A stretch of 64,000 bases of DNA from the NCBI RefSeq assembly GCF_018991925.1, contig NW_024753848.1:1-64000 (forward strand), given 5' to 3'. The notes under the pieces are model-generated. The model was given only the letters and a program-made list of their open reading frames with translations. It was not told the origin of the DNA and did not search any database. This DNA is from Homarus americanus. Taxonomy: Eukaryota; Arthropoda; Malacostraca; Decapoda; Nephropidae. Of this stretch, positions 43,736 to 55,338 are shown piece by piece. The stretch's first letter is position 1; every line of letters starts with the position of its first letter. The position numbers and the translations under genes are program-made.

Positions 43736-44060
43736 CAGGGGGCGGGGCGGGGCACAGCTTAGGTGAAACGGAGTAGGGTGAGGTGGGGTCGCGTTGGACG
43801 GGGTAGTGCAGGATGGGGCGGGGCTTTAACGGGATGAGAAGGCTCTGATGGGGTAGGGAGGGTCTTATATGGGGTCAGGCGGGGCAGGGCGGGGTTTAAA
43901 CGGGGCAGGGTGGGGGTTTAAACGGGGCGGGGAGGGGGCTTATGAGAGTCGAGGTAGGGCTTTTTTGACGAGGTGGGGCGTGGCTTCTAAGGGGTGGGAA
44001 GGGGAGGAGCCATGATGGTATGAGGCGGGGCTTAGGATAGGGGCGGGGCTTAAACGAAGG
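43736..44060 (+). repeat. GGGGCGGGGC-rich degenerate repeat
   Basis: About nine diverged copies of GGGGCGGGGCTTTAAACGGG at irregular 20-45 bp spacing. Each GGGCGGGGC is a textbook Sp1-type GC box. The TTTAAAC tails recur. Confidence 0.75.
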
Positions 44061-44382
44061 GAAGAGAGTAAAAAGTCATGTCAAATAAAGGGAGAAAGAA
44101 GGGAGAGGGAGACGAGAGGGGGAAGGAAAGAGGGAATAAAGGAAGGAGAAGAGGAGGAAAGGAGACAGACAGAGAAAGAGAGATAGAAAGGAGAGAGAAA
44201 GAGAGAAAGGAATGGGAAAGACAAGACAAAGGTGTAAGAAGAATGGAAGGAGGGAAGGAAGGGAAGGAAATGAAGGAGGGAAGAGGCAGAACAAATAAAC
44301 CAGGACGAAGAGAAAGGGTAAGAGCGCTAGCACTCGCAATATCGGAAAACTGAGAGAAGGGGAAAGTTGATTAATGAAGAGG

Positions 44383-44388
<6 letters not shown>
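44060..44388. other. Purine-rich spacer
   Basis: Degenerate GGAAGGAGAAAG sequence; charged open frames are artefacts. Confidence 0.5.
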
Positions 44389-44427
<39 letters not shown>

Positions 44428-44448
44428 GCCGACAGACACACAGACAGG

Positions 44449-44529
<81 letters not shown>
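44388..44529 (+). repeat. (GA)n and (CT)n in inverted arrangement
   Basis: (GA)17 at 44,388-44,421 and (CT)39 at 44,452-44,529, separated by only 30 bp. The two runs are reverse complements and can form a hairpin or cruciform. Confidence 0.95.
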
Positions 44530-44531
<2 letters not shown>

Positions 44532-44874
44532 ATTCTCCCCAACGCTCACTGTTAATCGCCAGCTTTACGACAAGTCCCCTCTCTACCTCACCCCTCCATG
44601 ACAGTTTTCCCCAAGAGTCCAGTGGTAGTCCCCAATTATCGTAGTCTTTAGTTTTCCCCAAGAGTCCCCAAAAGAAATCTTGTCAACAAATTCATTCGAC
44701 TTTACTCCCCAATAACTGAACTCTGTGTGTGTGTGTGTGTGTGACGTACAAGCAACGCACATGTACGTACAACACCTACCGTACGCACATACTGTACGTA
44801 ACTGTCCAGGCCACATACCTGAGGGAGAAAATAAAATAAAAACATTAGTAGGCAACTCATGACAGATCAGCTGA

Positions 44875-44941
44875 TACATACATACATACATACATACATA
44901 CATACATACATACATACATACATACATACATACATACATAA
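44875..44941 (+). repeat. (CATA)n microsatellite
   Basis: About 16 ACAT units. Confidence 0.95.
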
Positions 44942-45123
44942 AATGGTATACATATAGTCGATTAAGCTTAGCCACAAGCTTAACCCTCCCAAAATAAAGC
45001 TGATAAAAGCAGTGAAGAATGTAGTGTTTGTTTAGTATTATTGATCAAGTATATATGTCAACATGCAAACAAGATGTAAACAAACACACAAACAACAACA
45101 GAAGATGAGTGATGGACATGGGA

Positions 45124-45124
<1 letters not shown>

Positions 45125-45162
<38 letters not shown>
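45125..45162 (+). repeat. (TTG)n microsatellite
   Basis: About 12 TTG units. Confidence 0.95.
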
Positions 45163-45295
45163 CTTCTTCACCCTGAACACTCGTATAAAAAAGGAAGAGA
45201 AAAATGACGAGAGGAAGAAGAGGAAGGAGGAAGAGGAAGGAAGGAGGAGGAGGAGTGGCAGAAGGAGGAGGAAAGGTGGCAGCAGCAGCGAGGGA

Positions 45296-45336
45296 GGGGC
45301 GGCGGGCGGCGGGCGGGCGGGCGGGCGGGCGGGCGA
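45296..45336 (+). repeat. (GGGC)n CpG-rich tract
   Basis: GGCGGGCGGCGGGCGGGCGG, about ten CpGs in 40 bp. It sits in a purine-rich neighbourhood. An adjacent unique stretch to about 45,435 holds no supported exon. Confidence 0.9.
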
Positions 45337-45829
45337 ACACGGCAGTCTGGGAGGCTCTGCAAGGGTGGCACTGTCAGACGTCACAGGCGGCACTGGCACC
45401 CACACCTGAGACCCGAGGACGGAAACTGCTGAGCCGAGGGGAGAAAGAGGGGGAGGGGGGGAGGGAACAGGGGAGAATGAGAGTGAGGAGAGGGAGGAGG
45501 GAATGGTGTTAGGGGAGAGAGGTGGGGGGTGAGGGGAGGGTAAGAAGGAGGAAGGGGAGGGAGAGAATAGGTGTAATGGCACGGAGGAGAAGGATGGCTA
45601 GGGGAGGGAAGGGGAGAGAGGAGGTAGGGTGAGGGGAGAGGTGAGGGGGGTGGAAGTGGGGGAGGGAAAGGGGGAAAAGAAGGGGGGGTTGAGGGGAAAG
45701 GTGTAACAGGAAGAGAGGGGAGGTGTGAGGGAGGAGGAGGGGTGGGGAAGTGTAAGGAGGAGGAGAGGAACGAGGGTAGGGGAGGGACAGCTCAACGGAG
45801 GCGGAACTGGAGGAGCGAGTGATAACACA

Positions 45830-46235
45830 AACGAAGGAGGGATGAGGGAAGAGGGGAGGATGAGGGAAGAGGGGAGGATGAGGGAAGAGGGAGGATGAGG
45901 GAAGAGGGGAGGGGAGGGGAAGAGAGAGGATGAGGGGAAGAGGGAGGATGAGGGAAGAGGGGAGGATGAGGAAGAGAGGGAGGTTGAGGAAGAGGGAGGA
46001 TGAGGAAGAGGGAGGATAGGGAATAGGAGGAGGATGAGGGAAGAGGGAGGATGAGAGGGAAGAGGGAGGATGAGGGAAGAGGGAGATGAAGGAAGAGGGA
46101 GGATGAGGGAAGAGGGAGGATGAGGGAAGAGGGAGGATGAGGGAATAGGAGGAGGATGAGGGAAGAGGGGAGGATGAGGGAAGAGGGGAGGATGAGGGAA
46201 GAGGGGAAGGATGAGGGAAGAGGGGAATTGAATGG
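45830..46235 (+). repeat. 18-bp minisatellite AGGATGAGGGAAGAGGGG
   Basis: About 22 copies with small indels. It is purine plus T only; the minus-strand frame is open and artefactual. Confidence 0.94.
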
Positions 46236-46310
46236 GGAATTGGAAGAACAGTGAATTATCGTCAAGAGATGAAAGGAAATTTTTTTCAGAGGGGAGAGGA
46301 CGAAGAGGAG

Positions 46311-46316
<6 letters not shown>

Positions 46317-46380
<64 letters not shown>
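46317..46380 (+). repeat. (GA)n microsatellite
   Basis: About 31 GA units. Confidence 0.95.
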
Positions 46381-46384
<4 letters not shown>

Positions 46385-46552
46385 TGTGAATAGGGAAGAT
46401 AAGAAAGGGTAGATAGAGAAAAAAGCGATAAACAAAGGAGAAAGAACAAAACACAATAGCCAACAAGAAGAAAGGAAGGAAGGAAGGATAATAATAACGA
46501 TTGGGAGCGATAATGAAACTGATAACGCTGGAAGAACACGATAAGAGTAGGT

Positions 46553-46555
<3 letters not shown>

Positions 46556-46586
<31 letters not shown>

Positions 46587-46596
46587 ATGCAGCCCT

Positions 46597-46628
<32 letters not shown>

Positions 46629-46647
46629 AATAATGATAATAACAATA

Positions 46648-46681
<34 letters not shown>

Positions 46682-46760
46682 TAATAATAATAATAATAAA
46701 AATAATAATAATAATAACAATAACAATAACAATAATAACAATAACAATAATAACAATAAC

Positions 46761-46837
<77 letters not shown>

Positions 46838-46865
46838 TAACAATAATAATAATAATAACAATAAC

Positions 46866-46899
<34 letters not shown>

Positions 46900-46929
46900 T
46901 AATAAAATGATAATAAAATAAAAAAATAA

Positions 46930-46967
<38 letters not shown>

Positions 46968-47006
46968 TAATAATAAAAATAATAATAATAATGATAATAA
47001 CAATAA

Positions 47007-47051
<45 letters not shown>
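46556..47051 (+). repeat. (AC)n, (AAC)n and long (AAT)n tract
   Basis: (AC)n at about 46,556-46,584, (AAC)n to 46,625, then about 425 bp of AAT with AAC, ATG and A-run interruptions. A 500-codon minus frame of Tyr/Ile/Leu repeats is an artefact. Confidence 0.95.
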
Positions 47052-47639
47052 CTCTGAAACACCTTCCTCTCCTCCCCACCAACCCCAGAGGTTGACCCAC
47101 ATGACGTAAATCACCACCTCCATCAACAGGTATATGACCTACGTAGGTGAGCAGAAGTGGGTCATATCAAAAGCAAGCAGGCAAGCAGAAGCAAGCAAAT
47201 AGACAAAGCAAAACAGAGACCTCACCATCACCCAATTCCTCCCTCCTCCTCTTCCCAGACGTCATCGGGAGACGGAAGATTTAACCCTTTGGCGGGGGGG
47301 TTAACCACAAATACCCCCACAAATCCTCCTCCATTACCTTTGTCTCTCTCACTCACCAGCTTGTGCCATTATCCTCACTACAAAACCTTAACCCTACCCG
47401 TTATTACGTTATATTCCTGCGTCATGAAGGAGCCAAGGTCAAGGAACATGAGTGAATCCTGTAGGAGGGAATAACAGACTCACGAAGGATGGGAGAAAAA
47501 TATAGGTATCTCAGGAGACCATCTTCAGGTGTGCGTGTGTGTGTGTGTGCGTGTGTGTGCGGGCTGGTGAACATAGCGCAATATTATATTTCACACGTAC
47601 ATGGAAGTTGTCGGGAGCGCAGAAAGTGTCGTAAAGTAA

Positions 47640-47666
47640 TATTGGTTTGGTTAGGTTAGGTTATAA
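47640..47666 (+). repeat. Short TTAGG run
   Basis: GGTTTGGTTAGGTTAGGTTA. Confidence 0.7.
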
Positions 47667-47713
47667 AATAGTTTCACAGTGTCTACCTATCGCTTGCAGG
47701 ATATTTGGCGAGA

Positions 47714-47766
47714 GACAGACAGAGAGACAGACAGATGAACAGAGAGACAGACAGATAGACAGACAG
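47714..47766 (+). repeat. GACAGACAGA repeat
   Basis: (GACA)/(GATA)-type tetranucleotide repeat, followed at about 47,841-47,862 by AGGTC repeats. Confidence 0.9.
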
Positions 47767-47919
47767 CGTTATGGCCCCGTTATTCAGCCACGACTTAGGT
47801 TACAATGCCTCACGGTTAACAAGAACGTGCAAGATAGAGGTCAGGTCAGGTCAGATCAGGTCATCAGGTGCTCTCGCCAATGGATGTTGATGACATGTTT
47901 ACGTGAGGAGACCCACCAC

Positions 47920-48225
47920 CATCTGCCGCAGCCGCCTCCACCACCACTACCACCCTGCCATCCACCTGCCGCAACCACTCATCACCACCTGCCGCGCCGT
48001 CTCCACCACCACAACCACCCTGCCATCCACCTGCCGCAACCACTCATCATCACCTGCGCAGCCGTCTCCACCACCACTACCACCCTGCCATCCACCTGCC
48101 GCAACCATTCATCACCACCTGCCGCAGCCACTTATACCACCCACCGCAGCCCTCACCACCACCTACACCCCTTCACCACCACCTGCACCACCCCCTTCAC
48201 CCCTTCACCACCACCTACACCCAAC
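47920..48225 (+). repeat. 65-bp minisatellite, CCACCTGCCGCAACC core
   Basis: Three full copies with CTGCCGCAACCACTCATCAC and CACCACTACCACCCTGCC segments, then shorter CACCACCTACACCCC units. Confidence 0.9.
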
Positions 48226-48484
48226 AAACTCTTGCACCATTGTCACCTCTACTGGCTGGGGGTCACAAGAGACGTCATCAGGTTTGGAAAATAAATAAAA
48301 CCATCTGGACTTTTAAAACTCTTGGTAACTTACGCCTCATAATTACACGAACAGAGGCAAGACCAAAAAACGGGTTTATTTCTCAAACCAACCAACCAAT
48401 CTCTCTCCTCAATGTCCTTCAAGACGCCAAGGAACTCTAAGATTATAAGCTGGTTGAAGTTTCCTGTTTCGTCCCCCTGAATTC

Positions 48485-48655
48485 GTCTTATTTCAGTATT
48501 CTTTCAGATTTATTTCAGTCCTATTCAGTTTTATTTCAGCCTTACTTCAGTCATATTCAGTCTTATTTCAGTCATATTCAGTCTTATTTCAGTATTCTTT
48601 CATCAGTCTTATTTCAGTCATATTCAGCCTTCAGCCTTCTTTCAGCCATACATCA
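48485..48655 (+). repeat. TTATTTCAGTCATATTCAG repeat
   Basis: About eight copies of a 19-bp unit. Each holds TTTCAG, an acceptor-like string. Confidence 0.88.
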
Positions 48656-48771
48656 AATTATGATTCTAGAACCTACCTTTAACCATCGCTCAATACCAGC
48701 CAGAGTTCTCGATCCACCAAGACAATTCACTTCTCTGGGACAACCAGCTCAAGTGCCCTCCTCCTGCTGGT

Positions 48772-50190
48772 GTGTGAGGTGTCCTGGAGGTTAGGGAGGT
48801 GTCCTGGAGGTTAGGGGAGGTGTGTGAGGTGTCCTGGAGGTTAGGGAGGTGTGTGAGGTGTCCTGGAGGTTACGGGAGGTGTGTGAGGTGTCCTGGAGGT
48901 TGGGAGGTGTCCTGGAGGTTCGGGGAGGTGTGTGAGGTGTCCTGGAGGTTAGGGGATGTGTGTGAGGTGTCCTGGAGGTTAGGGGAGGTGTGTGAAGTGT
49001 CTAGGTTAGGGGAGGTGTGTGAGGTGTCCTGGAGGTTAGGGAGGTGTGAGGTGTCAGGAGGTTAGGGAGGTGTGTGAGGTGTCCTGGAGGTTAGGAGGTG
49101 TCCTGGAGGTTAGGAGGTGTCCTGGAGGTTAGGGGAGGTGTCCTGGAGGTTAGGGGAGGTGTCCTGGAGGTTAGGGGAGGTGTGTGAGGTGTCCTGGAGG
49201 TCAGGAGGGTGTGTGAGGTGTCCTGGAGGTTAGGGGAGGTGTGTGAGGTGTCCTGGAGGGTCAGGAGGTGTGTGAGGTGTCCTGGAGGTTAGGGAGGTGT
49301 GTGAGGTGTCCTGGAGGTTAGGGAGGTGTGGAGATGTCCTGGAGGTTAGGGAGAGGTGTCCTGGAGGTTAGGGGAGGTGTGTGAGGTGTCCTGGAGGTTA
49401 GGGGAGGAGTGTCCTGGAGGTTAGGGAGGTGTGTGAGGTGTCCTGGAGGTTGGGGAGGTGGGTGTCTGGAGGTTAGAGGTGTGTGAGGTGTCCTGGAGGT
49501 TAGGGGAGGTGTGTGAGGTGTCCTGGAGGTTAGGGGAGGGTGTGAGGTGTCCTGGAGGTTAGGGGAGGTGTGTGAGGTGTCCTGGAGGTTAGGGAGGTGT
49601 GTGAGGTGTCCTGGAGGTTGGGAGGTGTCCTGGAGGTTAGGGGAGGTGTGTGAGGTGTCCTGGAGGTTAGAGGTGTGTGAGGTGTCCTGGAGGTTAGAGG
49701 TGTGTGAGGTGTCCTGGAGGTTAGGGAGGTGGAGGTGTCCTGGAGGTTAGGGAGGTGTCCTGGAGGTTAGGGGAGGTGTCCTGGAGGTTAGGGAGGTGTG
49801 TGAGGTGTCCTGGGGGTTGGGGAGGTGTCCTGGAGGTTCGGGGAGGTGTGTGAGGTGTCCTGGAGGTTAGGGGAGGTGTGTGAGGTGTCCCGGAGGTTAG
49901 GGAGATGTGTGAGATGTCCTGGAGGTTAAGGGGAAGTGTGTGAGGTGTCATGGAGGTTAGGGGAGGTGTGAGGTGTCCTGGAGGGTTGGGGAGGTGTGTG
50001 AGGTGTCCTGGAGGTTAGGGGAGGTGTGTGAGGTGTCAGGAGGTTAGGGAGGTGTGGAGGTGTCCTGGAGGTTAGGGGAGGTGTCCTGGAGGTTAGGGGG
50101 AGTGTGTGAGGTGTCCTGGAGGTCAGGGAGGTGTGTGAGTGTCCTGGAGGTTAGGGGGGTGTGTGAGGTGTCCTGGAGGCTGGAGATGGC
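48772..50190 (+). repeat. 1.4-kb G-rich minisatellite GTGTCCTGGAGGTTAGGGGA
   Basis: About 50 copies of a compound unit: GGTGTCCTGGAGGTTAGGGG with an optional AGGTGTGTGA module. Presence or absence of the module produces 21-bp and about 33-bp forms. The plus-strand repeat peptide (CEVSWRLGEV) is an artefact. Confidence 0.95.
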
Positions 50191-50229
50191 TAGGTTAGGT
50201 TTTGCTGCCACCACACACACTATGACCCG

Positions 50230-50450
50230 AAACTCATGTGGAGAGGGGGTAGTGGAGGAGAGGGGGTGGTGGTGGAGGAGAGGGGTAGTGGAGGAGAGAG
50301 GGGTAGTGGAGGCAGGGGGGTGGAGTGGAGGAGAGGGGGTAGTGGAGGAGAGGGGGTGAGTGGAGGAGGGGGTAGTGGAGGAGAGAGGGGTAGTGGAGGG
50401 AGAGGGGGTAGTGGAGGAGAGATGAGGGGGTGTAAGGAGTGTGAGGTATG
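50230..50450 (+). repeat. GGTAGTGGAGGAGAGGG minisatellite
   Basis: About twelve copies, 15-18 bp. Confidence 0.92.
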
Positions 50451-50499
50451 AGGGAGCGTGAGGAGACTGGGTAGAGGGAGGTCACGACGCCCACGCCAT

Positions 50500-51350
50500 A
50501 ACCATTTTATAAGAAACATTTTAGTGCCCGCTGTGTCATAATCCTCCTCCTCCCGTAGCGGTAAAGTAGCGCTCCGTAAACCAGCAGTAGTGAGGCGCCT
50601 TTAATGGTAACTACGTGTTTACTTCCTCCTCACTCCCTCAGGATAAAGAAACATAAGTAAAATTCTCCTTAACGACTGGGAAGCAATTTCTCCCAGAAGT
50701 TTTAATTGGTAACTGATGAAATGACGAAATTCTCAGGTAGGAAATGGCGTTTTCTTCACACATTTAACTCTTTTTATACAGACATGTAATAATTTTCTTA
50801 TTTCTCCTCAAACAATTTTTATTTTATTCACAGAAACTTCTAACATTACCTGGAGTGACGGTGATCAGGTCACACCTGTCTAATATAACCACTAATTTAC
50901 CTAAGAGGGTCTCAGAGGGGTTCTAGAGCTGCACACCTGTGGGGACGAACTAATTAGCTACCGTCACACACCTGTTTCCCAGAAGGTAATTGGACCACAG
51001 TCTATCAACACACACACAGATTTCACCACTGCTCTACAGTATTAGGTACTTCCCACAGTCTTCTAGGAACGGAAATTGGATGTAAGACAGAGATACTTTC
51101 CCGTAAGTACCTGGAAAGTAGCAGATGGGGATGTAGTGCCAGGTACTACCGTGATATTACAACAGTGGGGGCCCCCCCCTCCCTCTTCCTTCCTCCGTCT
51201 CTCCCTCATGGCCCAGGGTTCTCACGGGTCCCACCTGGCCTATCATGACGGCCATCAGTAGTGAGACCACGACCACCATCTCAAAGGTGTCCCTCTCCCC
51301 ACCCCCTCCTCCTCACCATCATCACGCTCACAGCCACCCCACCACCACCT
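50500..51350. other. Unique spacer, no gene supported
   Basis: AT-richer unique sequence with several ACACCTGT and CTAATTA strings. The plus frame at 51,076-51,261 has no supporting features. Confidence 0.5.
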
Positions 51351-51984
51351 CTCTCTCTCTCTCTCTCTCATGAAGGGTAATGTCCATGCACATCTCAAAG
51401 CGGAAAAAAAACCACCAGACAATTTATTGGTTGCCTGCCGTCGCTGTTGCTATTTGGGCCATGGCCACACAGCAGCCACAGTCATGGCCATCCTGCTAAG
51501 GAGAAGTTATTGCCATTGCACCAAACGTGGCCACAAATAAGTCACGGCTCTACAATCAACCGCGTCATGACCGCCTCAACACACACACACACACACACAC
51601 ACCACCTCTCCCTCATAAGGTTTCCAGTCACCCTCTGAGACGACCCCCTAACTACCCACAAACGTACCTCAACGACCCTGTGGTTAATTACCGCCTCGCC
51701 AGGGCCAGCAGAGAGCCAATTTGAGGACCGTGTCGTTAACTCTCCCTCATCACCCCCACCTCGTTCCCTCATCACCGCAGTCTCCCCACACCTTACCACC
51801 ACCACCCCAGGAACAGGCCCCCACCACCCCAGAACGAAGGACCCTTACAACGCCACTACCCCAGGCGACACAAGCCACCAGTAGTCAACCGGGAGAGGCG
51901 GTGACTCGACTTCTATCAAACAGACACGAGAATCAAATATGCCCACCAAGGGAACATTTACATAATCATAGATGTTTTCCCCCT

Positions 51985-52010
51985 AGCCGAGCGGTTGAAG
52001 GAAAGCCACG
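51985..52010 (+). other. tRNA-like A-box fragment
   Basis: TAGCCGAGCGGTTGAAGG matches the D-arm/A-box pattern TRGYNNAGYGG of type II tRNAs (Ser/Leu). No anticodon arm or B box follows, so it is not a tRNA gene. It may be a SINE relic or chance. Confidence 0.25.
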
Positions 52011-52029
52011 AGAGCCATGTTTACACCCG

Positions 52030-52200
52030 CTTTTCATTTGTTTTACGCCTGCGATTCATTTGTTTATACCAGTGATTCATTTGTTTGTGGACGAGATTCA
52101 TTTGTTTATACACACGATTCGTTTTTTTTTTTAACCAGCGACTTATACGTATAAACCAGAGATTCATAAGTCTATACACACCATTCATTTGTTTTACACC
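52030..52200 (+). repeat. GATTCATTTGTTTATAC repeat
   Basis: About six diverged copies of a 28-bp unit GATTCATTTGTTTATACAC. Confidence 0.88.
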
Positions 52201-52539
52201 AACGCGCTTGTCCTATTGGTGGAGGAATATAAACGCCAGAACCTGCCTCTAAAAAAAAACTAAAATTATAAGTCTTCAGCGCCATGATTAATTATTAGAT
52301 TGAACATTTTTATTTCGTTTATTAGTATTTCTCTTTAAAGGATCAAAAACAAGAATTTGAGATCGAGATGAGAAATTGGGGAAGAGATGCTGGTAGTGGG
52401 AGGAGAGGTTAGGGGTTAAGTGAGAAATTCCCTGTAGTCCTATAAGAGTACATTGTTAAGAGTACATCTGCCCCCTTTTTGGTGTACAAATGGCACTTAA
52501 AGAACACAGATGTACCCAAGCTGACAGTCATAGAATCTA

Positions 52540-52925
52540 GCTGACTCCCACACAACGGCTGACATTCCCACTCCGGCTGACACTCCCACACCCCAGCTGA
52601 CCCATGACACTCCCACACCCCAGCTGACACTCCCACCCACCGGCTGACACTCCCACACACTAGCTGAAACCTCCCACACACCAGCTGACACTCCCACACA
52701 TCAGCTGACACTCCCACGCATCAGCTGACACTCCCACCTCCGGCTGACCTCCCACACTCCGGCTGACACTCCCACACCCCGGCTGACACTCCCACACACC
52801 AGCTGACACTCCCACCTCCGGCTGGCACTCCACTCTAGCTGACACTCCCCCCTCCGGCTGACACTCCCACACTCCGGCTGACACTCCCACATCAGCTGAC
52901 ACTCCCCACACTCTGGCTGACACTG
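52540..52925 (+). repeat. 19-bp minisatellite AGCTGACACTCCCACACNC
   Basis: About 18 copies alternating AGCTGACACTCCCACACA and CGGCTGACACTCCCAC. Each contains the CAGCTG/CGGCTG E-box-like string. Confidence 0.94.
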
Positions 52926-53164
52926 GGGGCGTCAGTGGCTTCATCCATAATTCAAGCCGGGTTTTAATTAACTAAGTATACAGAGAGAGCTCCGAGAACA
53001 ACACACAGCCGAGGGCGTACCCGTCAGACAACACCCGCCCACACCTGCCTCCCCTTCTCTCACCTGTCTCTCACACCCTCTCCTCCTCCTCTTCCTTCTT
53101 CAGAGACATTCACGGCTCCTCCTCCTCCTCCTGCTCCTCCTCCTCCAGCGCCATTATCACCATC

Positions 53165-53455
53165 ACCCTCATCATTACTATCACCATTACTAACCACGTC
53201 GTCACCATTACTAACCACGTCGTCACCTTACTAACTACGTCGTCACCATTACTAACCACGTCGTCACCATTACTAACCACGTCGTCACCATTACTAACTA
53301 CGTCGTCACCATTACTAACCACGTCGTCACCATTACTAACCACGTCGTCACCATTACTAACCACGTCGTCACCTTACTAACCACGTCGTCACCATTACTA
53401 ACCACGTCGTCACCATTACTAACCACGTCGTCACCATTACTAACCACGTCGTCAC
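53165..53455 (+). repeat. 21-bp minisatellite TAACCACGTCGTCACCATTAC
   Basis: About 14 near-identical copies, two lacking one base. As 21 is divisible by three, the minus frame reads as a heptapeptide repeat (DDVVSNG). There is no initiation or splice support for translation. Confidence 0.95.
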
Positions 53456-53769
53456 CGGTGGGTGTATCAGGTAAGGTGAAGTATGATGGATATTTGGTGC
53501 AGAGATGAAGGTCACACGCCCTCCACGCCCCCGCCTACCGGATGTCCCTCGGCGTGTTGAGAGGGCAGGGTGGTGGGGGCACGAAGGGGGGAAGTGGGCG
53601 GGTGTAGTGGGCAGAATGGGTTGTGTGAAAGGCGTGCGGTGGCGTGACGTGGAAGGACATGTATTTTGTTAGGGAGGGCGTGTGTGTCGGGGAGGAAGGG
53701 TGGCGTGTGGAAGGCGTGCGTTGGGAACTATCAAACGTGTAGTGAGTGACCTTGGACCTGACGCCTGGC

Positions 53770-53845
53770 GATTCAGGACTCGGGTGACGTTGCCTGGTCA
53801 CGAACCCACGACCTCGAGCAAACAGGTGTAAGATGACAGCCACAC
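53770..53845 (-). mobile_element. Possible tRNA-derived SINE fragment
   Basis: On the minus strand, TGTGGCTGTCATCTTACACC is followed about 20 bp later by GAGGTCGTGGGTTCGTGACC. The latter resembles a pol III B box (GGTTCGANNCC) with one mismatch, inside a T-arm-like context. The downstream unique tail (AATCGCCAGGCGTCAGGTCC) would be the SINE body. The secondary structure is not intact. Confidence 0.25.
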
Positions 53846-53848
53846 CAC

Positions 53849-53853
<5 letters not shown>

Positions 53854-53892
<39 letters not shown>
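53854..53892 (+). repeat. (GA)n microsatellite
   Basis: About 19 GA units. Confidence 0.95.
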
Positions 53893-53894
<2 letters not shown>

Positions 53895-53934
53895 TTGGAA
53901 TATGAAAGTTTCTCATCTCTTATCTTCCCTCCTT

Positions 53935-54345
53935 ATACACACCGTTCCTCCTCCTCCTCCCCTCCTCCTCCTCTTCTTCCTCCTCCTCCTATACAAAGAG
54001 CACTTTATCTGATTTACACGATCAACTCTTTCTTCTTACCCCTCTTCTTTCCTCTTTTTTATTCCTCTTCCTCCCTTTGTCCTCCTCCTCCTGCTGCTCC
54101 TCCTCGACCACCCTCCTCCTTTCTCCCTCTTTACATAACCAATGTATACCTCATTTCCATTACCATTATCTCCCTTCCTCCCTTCTCTCGCTCCCTTCCT
54201 CCTCTCTCCCTCCATGTTCTCGCTCCCTATCTTCCTCCCTCCCTTCTCTAATACCCTTCAGTCCCCGCCCTCCCTCTATTCCTTACTCCCCCTCCCTCTC
54301 TCTACTACCCTCCCTTTCCTACCCTCCCTTCCCTCCCTCTAAAGG
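53935..54345. other. TCC-rich low-complexity spacer
   Basis: CTCCTCCTCC-type simple sequence; open Ser/Leu/Pro frames are artefacts. Confidence 0.6.
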
Positions 54346-54409
54346 CAAATCCGAATATACAGACATTCATCTTTCTCCCCTTAGGTGTACAGACAACGAC
54401 TTCCCTACT

Positions 54410-54670
54410 GCCTCCTTACTCCCTACCACCACTCCCTCCCTTACCATCCCTCCTCACTCCTACCACAATCCCTCACTCACTCCTCACCCCTTACCATCCC
54501 TCCCTCACCCCCTACCACCCTCCCTCCACCATCCCTCCCTCCCCTCCACCACTCCTCACCCCCTACCACAATCCCTCACCCTCCTCACCCCTACCATCCC
54601 TCCCTCACTACCACAATCCCTCACTCCTACTCCTACCATCCCTCCTCACCCCTACCACCACTCCTCACCC
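54410..54670 (+). repeat. CCTACCACCATCCCTCACTC repeat
   Basis: About fifteen loose copies of a 15-20 bp unit. Confidence 0.88.
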
Positions 54671-55050
54671 CTTCTATATAGGGTAGAGGGTGCGGTTCAA
54701 AAGGCCTGAGGTTACTACATTGTACCCATCAGCAGCGGTGGGGGAGGGAAGGGAGGCAGGAGGGAGGGAGCAGGGAAGGAGTAGGAAGATAAATATATAT
54801 CTCTTTTATCTTCCTCACCCCTCACCCTTTAAGATCTCTACAAAACCCTTAATTTAGGTCATTTTAAGTATCTAGTTATGTAGACCTAAAAATAAACGCA
54901 TTAAGGGACATATAACACTATAATCCCAACATTTTGCCCTTAGGCCCCCCCTCCCGCACCTGTCCCTACACCAGCTGGTCACCTAAATTTAGACAGGTGA
55001 CTTAATTACACCTCACGTCCATTCATCAGGCGTCTGACAGGTGGGGGCCA

Positions 55051-55120
55051 GGTGACGTCATCAGATAGACAGGTGTGTGTATTGGCGTGACGTCATCAGA
55101 TAGACAGGTGTGTTATTGGC
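55051..55120. promoter_or_regulatory. Tandem duplicated palindromic CRE with ATTGGC
   Basis: Two copies of a 35-bp unit GTGACGTCATCAGATAGACA..ATTGGC. TGACGTCA, the full CREB/ATF palindrome, lies at 55,053-55,060 and 55,088-55,095. Each copy is followed by an inverted CCAAT (ATTGG). Confidence 0.5.
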
Positions 55121-55338
55121 CGTGCAACGTCACAGGTATGCCAGGTATTATATGTAAGGGAGGGGGTAGGGGAGGGAGGGGAGGCGGAAGGGAAGGGAGG
55201 TGGAGGAAGAGGGTGTAGAAGGAAGAGGGTCATGCAACAATGATAAATGATGACGAAGCAACAACAACAATGACAAAATATCCCCATGCATGACTCTCTC
55301 TCTCTCTCCTCCTCTCTCTCTCTCTCTGTCATAAACCC

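Noticed and set aside
45598..47126. 500- and 444-codon minus-strand open frames
   Set aside because: Built from (AAT)n, (GA)n and AGGATGAGGG repeats; Tyr/Ile/Leu and Ser/Leu/Pro strings only.
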